Of a DNA stretch of 19,591 nucleotides, positions 7,462 to 14,081 are shown piece after piece (within the stretch, counting starts at the first letter, position 1; each line of letters begins with the position of its first letter). The stretch is from positions 1-19,591 of the forward strand of contig JAGLBQ010000167.1 in the NCBI GenBank assembly GCA_023146675.1, in the 5' to 3' direction. The notes under the pieces were generated by a model. That model worked only from the letters and a program-made list of their open reading frames with translations. It did no database searches and was not told where the DNA came from. The position numbers and the translations under genes were made by a program. The DNA is from Cocleimonas sp. Lineage in GTDB: Bacteria; Pseudomonadota; Gammaproteobacteria; Thiotrichales; Thiotrichaceae.

Positions 7462-7503
7462 AGGAGTGAAATTTACTCCTTATAAATGCGAGAATCCATT
7501 CTC
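7462..7503. promoter_or_regulatory. Two inverted repeats in the 5' leader of the M28 gene
   Basis: AGGAGT (7462-7467) / ACTCCT (7475-7480) encloses GAAATTT, and GAGAAT (7490-7495) / ATTCTC (7498-7503) encloses CC. Both lie within 65 bases upstream of the M28 start. They could be operators or leader RNA hairpins; each is short enough to be chance. Confidence 0.3.
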
Positions 7504-7740
7504 ACATAATCTGCTATATTTCTATCATGATACCATTATTGCTGGTTTTTATATCCCGATAATTGGGGGCTTCTAGCCATTCTCGTACTTGACTAGCAGG
7601 CATTAAAAGCATCAGCCGTGATAGATTGATTTATGTTCCTTTCTGAATAATTGTATTTTATTGAGCCTCTTTTTCAAATTGTTGCGCTTTATAGGTTATA
7701 AGGAGAAACACTACTAAAACATTTCTTCTTATTCATTATT

Positions 7741-7746
7741 TATACT
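7741..7746 (+). promoter_or_regulatory. -10-like box for the DUF4360 gene
   Basis: TATACT lies 22 bases before the ATG at 7769, giving a very short leader that still contains the SD AAAGGA. No clear -35 at 16-18 bases, so it is tentative. Confidence 0.3.
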
Positions 7747-7768
7747 TATAAAACAAAGGAATGTAAAA

Positions 7769-8338
7769 ATGAAAACATTAACTACATTAGTTGCGGGAAC
7801 ACTTTTAGCATTGGCAGCACAAACTAGCGTGGCTGCTCCAAGTAATAATATAGTACATTTTAAAGCACCCGCCATGGGTGGAAATGGTTGCCCTAGTGGC
7901 ACGACGAGTCATGTGATTACTCCTGATGGAACCACGCTCAGTATTTTATTTGATAGCTATGCGGCTGAGCCAGGCAATAAATCTTGTAACATCGCTATTC
8001 CTGTCCACGTGCCGAATGGATTTCAGGTATCAACACTAAAAGCTGACTTTCGTGGCTTTGTTGAGGGTCGTGCCGAATTACGTCGTTCTTACTTCTTTGC
8101 AGGGCAGGCAGGTCCATCGAAAAGAACTAATTTGTCTTCAGGGGGTGGTAGAGAATATTTAGAACGTGACAATTTGCTTCTTATTAGTAACAACTGGTCT
8201 CCCTGTGGAAAAGATGTGAATATGCGCATTAATAGCCGTATTAGAACAAAAAATAGCCGTAGTTTGATCAGTGTTGACTCGTTAGATATTAAAACGGGTA
8301 TGATCTTTAAGATTCAGTATCGTCGTTGTTCTTCATAG
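7769..8338 (+). CDS. Secreted DUF4360-family protein
   Basis: 189 residues with a clean signal peptide (MKTLTTLVAGTLLALAAQTS, cleavage after about residue 22 or 23, V-A-A). The mature part shows DUF4360 hallmarks: G-C-P-S-G-T (Cys41), T-P-D-G-T-T-L-S-I-L-F-D-S-Y, K-S-C-N-I-A-I-P (Cys73), then a Y-F-F-A-G block, W-S-P-C-G (Cys146) and a terminal R-R-C (Cys187). Four cysteines in the mature chain suggest two disulfides. The family occurs in secreted proteins of bacteria and fungi and has no established function. SD AAAGGA is well placed. It stands alone on its strand, convergent with the downstream operon. Confidence 0.85.
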   Translation: MKTLTTLVAGTLLALAAQTSVAAPSNNIVHFKAPAMGGNGCPSGTTSHVITPDGTTLSILFDSYAAEPGNKSCNIAIPVHVPNGFQVSTLKADFRGFVEGRAELRRSYFFAGQAGPSKRTNLSSGGGREYLERDNLLLISNNWSPCGKDVNMRINSRIRTKNSRSLISVDSLDIKTGMIFKIQYRRCSS

Positions 8339-8389
8339 GGGACTGAGGATTTAGGTATTGAGGAGTGTAGCCCATATCCAGTCTAAGCA

Positions 8390-8427
8390 TAATACGGGAC
8401 GTTGCAGGAATGCATTATCCCGTATTA
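8390..8427. repeat. Long perfect hairpin between convergent genes
   Basis: TAATACGGGA (8390-8399) pairs perfectly with TCCCGTATTA (8418-8427). Within the 18-nt loop, TGCA (8403-8406) and TGCA (8411-8414) can pair around GGAA, a GNRA-type tetraloop. There is no T-run on either side, so it is not a classical intrinsic terminator, although its place between the ends of two convergent genes fits a 3'-end processing or stop element. Confidence 0.5.
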
Positions 8428-8501
8428 CATAAACGTCATACGGCTACAAAAGTAGTAAAGTACTTTCTATTTGGTAAAGGATACTGAAGCATCTACATTT
8501 T

Positions 8502-9044
8502 TTACGGCAGTGGAATAAACTGTTTAATCGGCTTCACTGCTTGCTTAACCGAGTAAGAAATATTCCTCACGGACTGATTAATATGTGAAAAATTTAAACC
8601 AATATTTGCGGTGTGATAACGAATAGAGCCAGCATCTGTCCCCAGTTTTAGGGTTTGCTGTTCTAACTGCTTCATATAGGTGTTTATTTGCTCTGTTTTT
8701 TGACTGATACGGTTTACTGAACCACTAACTTGTTGTAAATATTCCACATTACCCCCCATATTAGCAATGGATGAGGTGATTCTGTGCATGGTCTGTTGTA
8801 GTTCACCGACCTGATTATTAATCTCCGACATACTATCAATAGAATGAGAGATCGCTCTATTCAGTAACAGGAAGTAGGAGAGTATTAAAATAACAAATAT
8901 TGCGCCTAAGCCTGTAAATATATAGATGACGCGATTGGTTCCACTAATGCTTTTTTGTGCTAGTTTCTCAGCAGTCACTGAGTTTTTAGCAACTTCATCC
9001 ATATGTGTATACAGGTTTTCAAGTTGTTGTCGTGTCAAATTCAT
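8502..9044 (-). CDS. Single-TM coiled-coil protein, last gene of the ExbB/ExbD-like operon
   Basis: 180 residues, not a named family. A short cytoplasmic N-terminus (about 1-35) leads into one TM helix (about 39-61), and then a long, mostly helical stretch with heptad-like L/I/M spacing (about 65-165) and many Gln, Ser and Asn, typical of extended coiled coils. The C-terminus reads V-K-P-I-K-Q-F-I-P-L-P. The preceding gene encodes a protein of the same layout and the same K-P-I-K-(Q/R)-F tail, so the two are probably paralogues that pair up. It begins 5 bp after the upstream stop, with an AGGTAA ribosome site. Predicted partner of the proton-channel proteins encoded upstream. Confidence 0.7.
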   Translation of the reverse strand: MNLTRQQLENLYTHMDEVAKNSVTAEKLAQKSISGTNRVIYIFTGLGAIFVILILSYFLLLNRAISHSIDSMSEINNQVGELQQTMHRITSSIANMGGNVEYLQQVSGSVNRISQKTEQINTYMKQLEQQTLKLGTDAGSIRYHTANIGLNFSHINQSVRNISYSVKQAVKPIKQFIPLP

Positions 9045-9049
9045 CGGGA

Positions 9050-9622
9050 TTACCTAAAAAAACCAAAAGGATTCATTTGATTAAAGCGCTTAATGGGCTT
9101 TGTGCCATCAGCAATATCAGCAGTGATCTGTTTCAGTATCTGATTTAACACCAGTGTATTTTGCCCTACACCTGACAGCGTCTTATTTAAGGTGTTTATT
9201 TCCGTTGTGATTGTCGATACATTTTGTGTGATGCGACTGAAGTTATTAGTCATACCATGAATACTATACTCAATGCCTGTAACAGAGACATCCATTCCTG
9301 GTAGTTCATTCATATAGGTTTCAAACGTAATCATCACCATTTCAATATCATCCATGCTTTCTTGCACAGAAACAGCCTGTGTTGTAATAGTATCCAGACT
9401 ATTGCTTAACGCATTTACCTGTTGGGTAAGAATAAAAACGAGATAAAGAATAAACACTAAGGCGGTTACTAGACCAACCATAACGGCACGAATTAGCGTT
9501 CTAACCCGCGATGCAACACGGCGCTGGGTGCGACTTTGTTGTAGAACAGCTTGCTTTAAGTTAAGCAATGATGTCTGAAACAGCTCTTCATTACTCATAT
9601 TTTTCAGTACGTCATTCGCCAT
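9050..9622 (-). CDS. Single-TM coiled-coil protein, paralogue of its downstream neighbour
   Basis: 190 residues, not a named family. A charged N-terminal cytoplasmic part (about 1-42; R-T-Q-R-R-V-A-S-R-V-R) precedes one TM helix (about 46-67). A helical region with repeated I/L/V at heptad spacing (about 70-170) follows and the tail is K-P-I-K-R-F-N-Q-M-N-P-F-G-F-F. The Arg-rich region before the helix puts the N-terminus inside by the positive-inside rule, leaving the coiled coil in the periplasm. It starts 16 bp after the second ExbD-like gene. A role as periplasmic rod or transducer for the channel is inferred only from the operon. Confidence 0.7.
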   Translation of the reverse strand: MANDVLKNMSNEELFQTSLLNLKQAVLQQSRTQRRVASRVRTLIRAVMVGLVTALVFILYLVFILTQQVNALSNSLDTITTQAVSVQESMDDIEMVMITFETYMNELPGMDVSVTGIEYSIHGMTNNFSRITQNVSTITTEINTLNKTLSGVGQNTLVLNQILKQITADIADGTKPIKRFNQMNPFGFFR

Positions 9623-9638
9623 AGTCTTTACTTTTATT

Positions 9639-10277
9639 TTAAGAAGAGCCTAAATAAGACGGTAGATATTTACACAAAGGGCTAAAACTCACATCACAAA
9701 TACTGGCTGGATTATCCGAATCGACTGGCTTCCAGCCTGATTTAATATGTCTACTTTTTAAATATTCACGTGCTTTACGAAAGCTTTCAAATCCACTGCC
9801 TGAGATATTACTTTCGCCCACCTCATCATAAACAAAGAAATAGGCAAACTGTTTTTTAGGGTCAATTTTATTCAGTTGTTGACGTAATCTACTTTTATTT
9901 TTTTCTAGAGTGCTGAAATGATGCCAGTCTTCACTTCCTTCAATATCCTGAGCATGAAACATAATCCCATGATCATCATCTATCTGCCCAAAAAGCTGCC
10001 CGTATTCTAAGGGGAAGATACGCTTTCCACCTGCTGCCCCATCGGTTGCTTGCATTGCGGCATTGGTAAAAATCATATCGGTATCAAGCAAGATCAATGA
10101 GTCATCTTTGGCAATAATAAACACAGGAGATAATTCACTTTGGTGCTCAATGGGAATTTCTAATTGATAGGCTTTGCTATTGTCATGGATCAAGTTCACA
10201 ACGGCGAGGATAATCAGTATGCCGACTGAATTTGAGATGATGTCAGTCAGTGAATCAACATTAATGATCTGTTTCAT
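9639..10277 (-). CDS. ExbD/TolR-like subunit retaining the TM aspartate
   Basis: 212 residues. The N-terminus I-N-V-D-S-L-T-D12 aligns with the ExbD/TolR signature I-N-V-T-P-x-I-D, with D12 in the place of the proton-carrying Asp, at the start of a single TM helix (about 12-30; S-V-G-I-L-I-I-L-A-V-V). The rest, about 180 residues, is predicted periplasmic and does not match the classic ExbD periplasmic domain; it has two cysteines near the end (I-C-D-V and L-C-K-Y). ExbD/TolR dimers sit inside ExbB/TolQ pentamers and couple proton flow to work in the envelope. Start overlaps the previous stop by 4 bases (ATGA), implying coupled translation. Confidence 0.7.
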   Translation of the reverse strand: MKQIINVDSLTDIISNSVGILIILAVVNLIHDNSKAYQLEIPIEHQSELSPVFIIAKDDSLILLDTDMIFTNAAMQATDGAAGGKRIFPLEYGQLFGQIDDDHGIMFHAQDIEGSEDWHHFSTLEKNKSRLRQQLNKIDPKKQFAYFFVYDEVGESNISGSGFESFRKAREYLKSRHIKSGWKPVDSDNPASICDVSFSPLCKYLPSYLGSS

Positions 10278-10915
10278 TGCGATACTCCCTGTTGGGAGTC
10301 AAGTGTTGGAGTGCCATTAATATTGAGTGTCCAGTTAGCATCAAGTGGCTCTAAACCGATACTAATACTGGCGGCATCTTCTGAATACGCCATCACATCA
10401 CGCACTTTATGATAGGCCTTGCCGCCATTTGGGTAGATACCAAACAGAATAAATTCTTCATAAAGGAAATTGTGCTTGAGAGCCTCTTCATTTACAAAGC
10501 GAATTTCTTTTAGTAACGCAACAATATTATCGACATCAGGCGCAACGGCAAAATCATCAAGACTGCCCTTATAGGTTTTTACATTGGCAATAAATTGTTC
10601 ACGCTGCACAATAATAGAGGCTATTTCATCGCGGACATCGGCATCGGTCACTTTCTTTTGTAAATCTTTAAGACGTGAAACAGGCGGAACAATAATAATG
10701 CCATCTGGCAGGCTAAACATTTGAAAAGCAACTTTATAACCTTGCTCCAGTTCGGTTGCCATTTCAATTTTCTGTGGGCTATGAATACTGCTGAGTATAT
10801 TAATAAAAGACAACACGCCCATCACCGACAAAAAGATGCTTAAAAATGGAAATAGACTGATTTCCAATTTTTGTTCAGGCAAATAACGTGCGTATCGACT
10901 CGCTCTATTTGCCAT
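10274..10915 (-). CDS. ExbD/TolR-like subunit lacking the TM aspartate
   Basis: 213 residues. A basic N-terminus (R-A-S-R-Y-A-R-Y) precedes L-E-I-S-L-F-P-F-L-S26, which lines up with I-N-V-T-P-x-I-D of ExbD/TolR but has Ser26 where the functional Asp should be. One TM helix at about 21-40 (I-F-L-S-V-M-G-V-L-S-F-I) is followed by a periplasmic region of about 170 residues with no recognised domain and no peptidoglycan-binding motif. The gene overlaps the channel gene before it by 11 bases and the Asp-bearing ExbD-like gene after it by 4, so the three are expected in fixed ratio. A heterodimer with the Asp-bearing subunit is inferred. Confidence 0.65.
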   Translation of the reverse strand: MANRASRYARYLPEQKLEISLFPFLSIFLSVMGVLSFINILSSIHSPQKIEMATELEQGYKVAFQMFSLPDGIIIVPPVSRLKDLQKKVTDADVRDEIASIIVQREQFIANVKTYKGSLDDFAVAPDVDNIVALLKEIRFVNEEALKHNFLYEEFILFGIYPNGGKAYHKVRDVMAYSEDAASISIGLEPLDANWTLNINGTPTLDSQQGVSQ

Positions 10916-11879
10916 TATTTTGTTCTATTTTATCAGCAAAGGTCGTTTCATAAAGATCTTCCATCGTTTCTTGCAGTGCACCAATCTGAGTGCTTAATAG
11001 CTTGATTTCATCTGCTACTGATTGAACAGAAGTATCTGTACTGACAGCTTGCACTTGAGTACCCTCTGCGCTAATCACCACGGGCGTGGTAGATTGTTTG
11101 CTGGCAAATAATGGCTTAATATCATGAAACCATGTTTCATCCAGATGAATTAGATACGCCTCTTCCTGCTTTTCTAGCCAGAGCATCATCATCATTAACG
11201 GTACGCTTAATAACAGTGCTAATAAGGTAGTATCAAATGCCGTTGCTAGTGAGTTAGTTACTAACGGCAGGCTTTCTTTTAACATTGCTGAGACATCGGT
11301 AACCGAACTAGTGGCTGTCATTGCATCCGAGAAATGCGAAATACCATTGCTGATTCCCCAAACGGTGCCAATAAAACCAACAATAGGAATTGCCCAAATC
11401 ATAAAGCGGGGTAATGCATAGGAGCCGCGCAAAAACTCACGCTCTTTAATACCAAAGGCTTCATCAATATCATCACTTTTACCTCTATGGTTTAAATATA
11501 AGGTAGAGCGTGACAGTAATAAATTATCTTCTGGAAGGCTGGTCTTCTGGCTATATTCATTAATCGCCTCAAGTGACCGTTCTGTTTTATCAACATCTCT
11601 ATAAAACTGAGAAAATTGCTGTGTATATTTCTTTTCCTTGGCTAGCTTTTTGCTTTTTAGCCAAAGATGAAAAAAGCTGGCAGTAAAGAACCACAGGATA
11701 ATCGGTGAAATCCAGTTGCCAACAAATATCTTTAGTCCACGACTAATATCAGAGGCACCAAAAATAAAAAAGAGTATCAAGGTAGGAATTAAAACAAACA
11801 AAGCCATTAAGAGTATCGGCTCTTTAAAGGATTGTTCAACAGGATATAAACTAGACTCTACTGGCGTTATTTTTTTCAT
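10905..11879 (-). CDS. MotA/TolQ/ExbB-family proton-channel subunit
   Basis: 324 residues from the ATG at 11879. An in-frame TTG at 11942 would give 345 residues, but it has no ribosome site and the extra 21 residues (C, K and N-rich) look non-coding. Hydrophobic helices lie at about 22-42, 51-71, 157-180 and 204-232. The third carries P-I-V-G-F-I-G-T-V-W-G, and the fourth S-L-A-T-A-F-D-T-T-L-L-A-L, both family hallmarks lining the proton path, including the conserved Thr positions. A cytoplasmic loop of about 80 residues follows helix 2 and a coiled-coil-like tail ends the protein. It has one more N-terminal helix than classical ExbB. First gene of a five-gene operon. Confidence 0.85.
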   Translation of the reverse strand: MKKITPVESSLYPVEQSFKEPILLMALFVLIPTLILFFIFGASDISRGLKIFVGNWISPIILWFFTASFFHLWLKSKKLAKEKKYTQQFSQFYRDVDKTERSLEAINEYSQKTSLPEDNLLLSRSTLYLNHRGKSDDIDEAFGIKEREFLRGSYALPRFMIWAIPIVGFIGTVWGISNGISHFSDAMTATSSVTDVSAMLKESLPLVTNSLATAFDTTLLALLLSVPLMMMMLWLEKQEEAYLIHLDETWFHDIKPLFASKQSTTPVVISAEGTQVQAVSTDTSVQSVADEIKLLSTQIGALQETMEDLYETTFADKIEQNNGK

Positions 11880-11996
11880 ATTGTTATTACTTTTAATTTT
11901 AACGTGTGCATCGTTCCCATACTTGAGTGTAGAACAGTGCAAAGTATTGCGATTGTATTTTTAATGAGCATGATGGTTGTATTTTTCGAGAATATA

Positions 11997-12509
11997 TTAC
12001 TCGATATTTTCAAACCGAATCATTTCAACCTGCCAATCATCATGATCACAATGAAGAATAAGACAAGACGGCCCCCCATGATTTCGTGTTAACCCTGCTG
12101 CTCCCGGGTTAATAACCCAAGGAAGAGCATCTTTATCTACCACTTGTTTATGGGTATGACCATAGACAATAATCCGTGATTTTGCATACTTATCACGCAT
12201 AGATTGATGTGATGGATGACTCATTCCATGTTCGTGACCATGCTCAATGGAAATTATACCATTGGGTAATTGCAAGCTGATTTCATTGGCTAATGGTCCA
12301 CTTTCATGGCAATAGTGATCATTATTACCTGCAACTGCAAATATTTCACCCGTTTTTGGCTGCATTGCATTTAAAATAGCCTCGCCACAGATATCCCCCC
12401 CATGAATTGCATAATCACATTCTTTTACCAATGCAATAATGCGTTCATCTAAATGTGAATGTGTATCGGAAATAATGCCAATGGTTAGATTATTATTATC
12501 TATTTTCAT
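11997..12509 (-). CDS. YfcE/MJ0936-type metallophosphoesterase
   Basis: 170 residues, the usual size for small one-domain phosphodiesterases of this group. The calcineurin-like motifs are complete: S-D-T-H-S-H (metal site 1), G-G-D-I-C-G, G-N-N-D-H (the family's GN(H/D) motif), E-H-G-H, and Y-G-H-T-H near residue 118, followed by I-N-P-G-A. Such proteins bind two divalent metals and hydrolyse phosphodiesters in vitro; physiological substrates are mostly unknown. Cytoplasmic, no signal. The start lies 6 bp after the kinase-like gene, making it the last gene of the purK-linked operon. A 117-bp gap separates it from the ExbB-like operon downstream. Confidence 0.88.
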   Translation of the reverse strand: MKIDNNNLTIGIISDTHSHLDERIIALVKECDYAIHGGDICGEAILNAMQPKTGEIFAVAGNNDHYCHESGPLANEISLQLPNGIISIEHGHEHGMSHPSHQSMRDKYAKSRIIVYGHTHKQVVDKDALPWVINPGAAGLTRNHGGPSCLILHCDHDDWQVEMIRFENIE

Positions 12510-12515
12510 CCCGTT

Positions 12516-13106
12516 TTAAACTCTCCGCGTGTAAGGATCAATAACCACTATCTCACCTGACTCTCTTTTTTTCATTAAATTGTCACCATGTAAATCCCAA
12601 GCAAGCACATTTTTATATTGCGCATAAAAATCATATAACTGGCTGATTTCTTTTGCCAAAAGCTCACCATATTGTTCTTTAACAACGACTAAAATTTTCT
12701 GACGCTCATTATCATTACGCCAATCCATCTCTTTGACGCTTTTATTAAAAAATTCAGTATCTTTATCACCTAAATGTTCTAATTTTTCCATCACGTAAAT
12801 ATAGCGATAATCGGTTTCTTCCCCTGAGAAAATCTCTTTTTTTGAGGGACTGACAGGGATAATCGTATCACCTTCATCAATAATACCAATGCGGTCAACC
12901 TTTGGTGTTTTGGTAAGATTAAGTGTTTTGATTGCTTCACAAAAATATTCTAATCCCAAGGAGCGCTTTTCTAATAACACATGCTCAGTGCCAAAAGCAT
13001 ACACATTGGTTAAAAATGTCAGCATGCATTTGTCACAAATAATTTGCTCATAGTCGTCATTAACAAAATGAGTCAGGATGTCTTTTCGTTCAGCATCAGT
13101 TTTCAT
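12516..13106 (-). CDS. Minimal kinase-like (HGDN-motif) protein
   Basis: 196 residues. Near the C-terminus W-D-L-H173-G-D-N176-L-M and V-V-I-D190-P-Y match the catalytic loop and the DFG-equivalent of kinase-like and aminoglycoside-phosphotransferase folds. A hinge-like Y-R-Y-I-Y-V-M-E-K-L lies around 105. The upstream part shows no Gly-rich loop, and the chain stops six residues after D190, leaving no room for the usual C-lobe helices. It may be a compact phosphotransferase or an inactive relative. The start overlaps the stop of the methyltransferase by one base (TAATG), so the two are translationally coupled. Substrate unknown; the fold assignment rests on the two motifs. Confidence 0.6.
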   Translation of the reverse strand: MKTDAERKDILTHFVNDDYEQIICDKCMLTFLTNVYAFGTEHVLLEKRSLGLEYFCEAIKTLNLTKTPKVDRIGIIDEGDTIIPVSPSKKEIFSGEETDYRYIYVMEKLEHLGDKDTEFFNKSVKEMDWRNDNERQKILVVVKEQYGELLAKEISQLYDFYAQYKNVLAWDLHGDNLMKKRESGEIVVIDPYTRRV

Positions 13107-13693
13107 TACTCTTTCTCAGTAACAGCCAAGTGAATGGTATATTTAGCTCCCTGTTTGATTTTCTTATAATTACCAAATATTTCTTTTAAATTACGTTTCA
13201 TATAGTGGCGTAAGCCATTAATCGTCACCAAATAAAGCCGACCTTCTGGGTTTAAACGACCACGCGCATCATGTAGCATCAGTGACATCATCTCCTTACC
13301 TACTTTCGCGGGCACATTGGATGCAATCAAGTCAAAGCGCAATGCAGGGTCTACATGTTGAAAACCATTACTCAACATCGCGTTAGCATTATTGATATGA
13401 TTAAGTGTAGCGTTTTTATTACTGTAATCAACAGCCATAAAATCTTTATCGACCAGTAATGTTTGCCCTTGTGGAGCCAGTTTTGCCAAGGTTAAGCCAA
13501 TAGGGCCATAACCACAACCAAGATCAAAACAATCATCATCAGGATTGACCTTGATATACTTCATCAATAAGCGCGTCCCATCATCAATCTCACGTGGAGA
13601 GAATATTCCCCATGTGCTGCGATAATTTAAACGTTGCCCTGCAAGCGCTTCACTAAATTTTATATCTTTACGTAACGCATCAAGATGGTTCAT
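13106..13693 (-). CDS. RsmC-like class I SAM-dependent methyltransferase
   Basis: 195 residues. After a short N-terminus with the Y-R-S-T-W-G-I-F-S-P-R-E-I-D-D-G-T segment typical of RsmC/RlmG-like C-terminal domains comes motif I, F-D-L-G-C-G-Y-G-P-I-G (about 56-66), with acidic residue D82-K-D for SAM ribose binding. Motif IV, normally N-P-P-(F/Y), reads S-N-V-P-A-K (about 124-129). RsmC methylates guanine in 16S rRNA; the changed motif IV and the missing N-terminal half mean that substrate cannot be assumed. Overlaps the upstream SirB-like gene by ATGA and the downstream kinase-like gene by one base. Confidence 0.8.
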   Translation of the reverse strand: MNHLDALRKDIKFSEALAGQRLNYRSTWGIFSPREIDDGTRLLMKYIKVNPDDDCFDLGCGYGPIGLTLAKLAPQGQTLLVDKDFMAVDYSNKNATLNHINNANAMLSNGFQHVDPALRFDLIASNVPAKVGKEMMSLMLHDARGRLNPEGRLYLVTINGLRHYMKRNLKEIFGNYKKIKQGAKYTIHLAVTEKE

Positions 13694-14058
13694 GCCGCAC
13701 CCAATAGTTGTTTGGCAAAATCAGTATTTGTTGCTAACAAGAAGGTAAATACAAAGGCTGCCATACCGAGCAACCATAAGGTAATTGCAACTGGTTTTCT
13801 CAATCCAGACTTTAATGCAATCACGCCAAACGTGATATAGAGCAAAAAGCCAAGGATCATCGCGATAACCCAGCTATTTGCAAAGGAAATATCGGATGAC
13901 ATAAACACCATCGCAATTCCTGTACCGAATAATCCCAACGAGGTGAGTGCCGCTAAAGAGGTCATAACAGTTGATGGTTTACCAGCCAGCATCAGACCAC
14001 CGCGTATTAAATAAATGATTAACGAAAGACCAATAATAACCAAATGTGATGTAAGCAT
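13690..14058 (-). CDS. SirB-like four-TM membrane protein
   Basis: 122 residues from the ATG at 14058. An in-frame TTG at 14070 adds four residues and has a better-spaced SD (AGGA, 5 bases), so it is a real alternative. Four hydrophobic helices at about 4-22, 31-52, 63-84 and 91-111 are spaced by short loops, with the pattern G-F-L-L-Y-I-x-x-G-V-I-A-L-K-x-G in helix 3, like SirB2-family proteins. The SirB name derives from a locus affecting Salmonella invasion gene expression; a molecular function is not established. It lies 11 bp or 23 bp after purK and overlaps the methyltransferase start. Confidence 0.6.
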   Translation of the reverse strand: MLTSHLVIIGLSLIIYLIRGGLMLAGKPSTVMTSLAALTSLGLFGTGIAMVFMSSDISFANSWVIAMILGFLLYITFGVIALKSGLRKPVAITLWLLGMAAFVFTFLLATNTDFAKQLLGAA

Positions 14059-14081
14059 AGTATGACTCAAACGATTCCTAA

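Larger units (their letters stand above)
7440..7768. other. 329-bp divergent intergenic region
   Basis: It lies between the leftward M28 gene and the rightward DUF4360 gene. It contains two close inverted repeats at 7462-7503 and a -10-like TATACT at 7741-7746, listed separately. No small ORF with a ribosome site was found. Confidence 0.5.

Noticed and set aside
8449..8466. AAAGTA...TACTTT hairpin near the operon end
   Set aside because: Six A/T-rich pairs with a six-base loop and no T-run; expected by chance in this composition.
8502..11879. Zorya anti-phage system
   Set aside because: A MotA-like channel with membrane partners recalls ZorA/ZorB, but there is no ZorC, no ZorD-type helicase or ZorE-type nuclease, no very long ZorA tail and no OmpA-like peptidoglycan-binding domain.
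8502..11879. Tol-Pal or TonB-ExbB-ExbD locus
   Set aside because: No TolA, TolB, Pal, YbgC or TonB gene is adjacent, and the ExbD-like proteins have unrelated periplasmic parts and occur as an unequal pair.
11880..11942. Longer start of the channel gene at a TTG codon
   Set aside because: No ribosome site precedes it, and the added 21 residues look like translated spacer; the ATG at 11879 was chosen.
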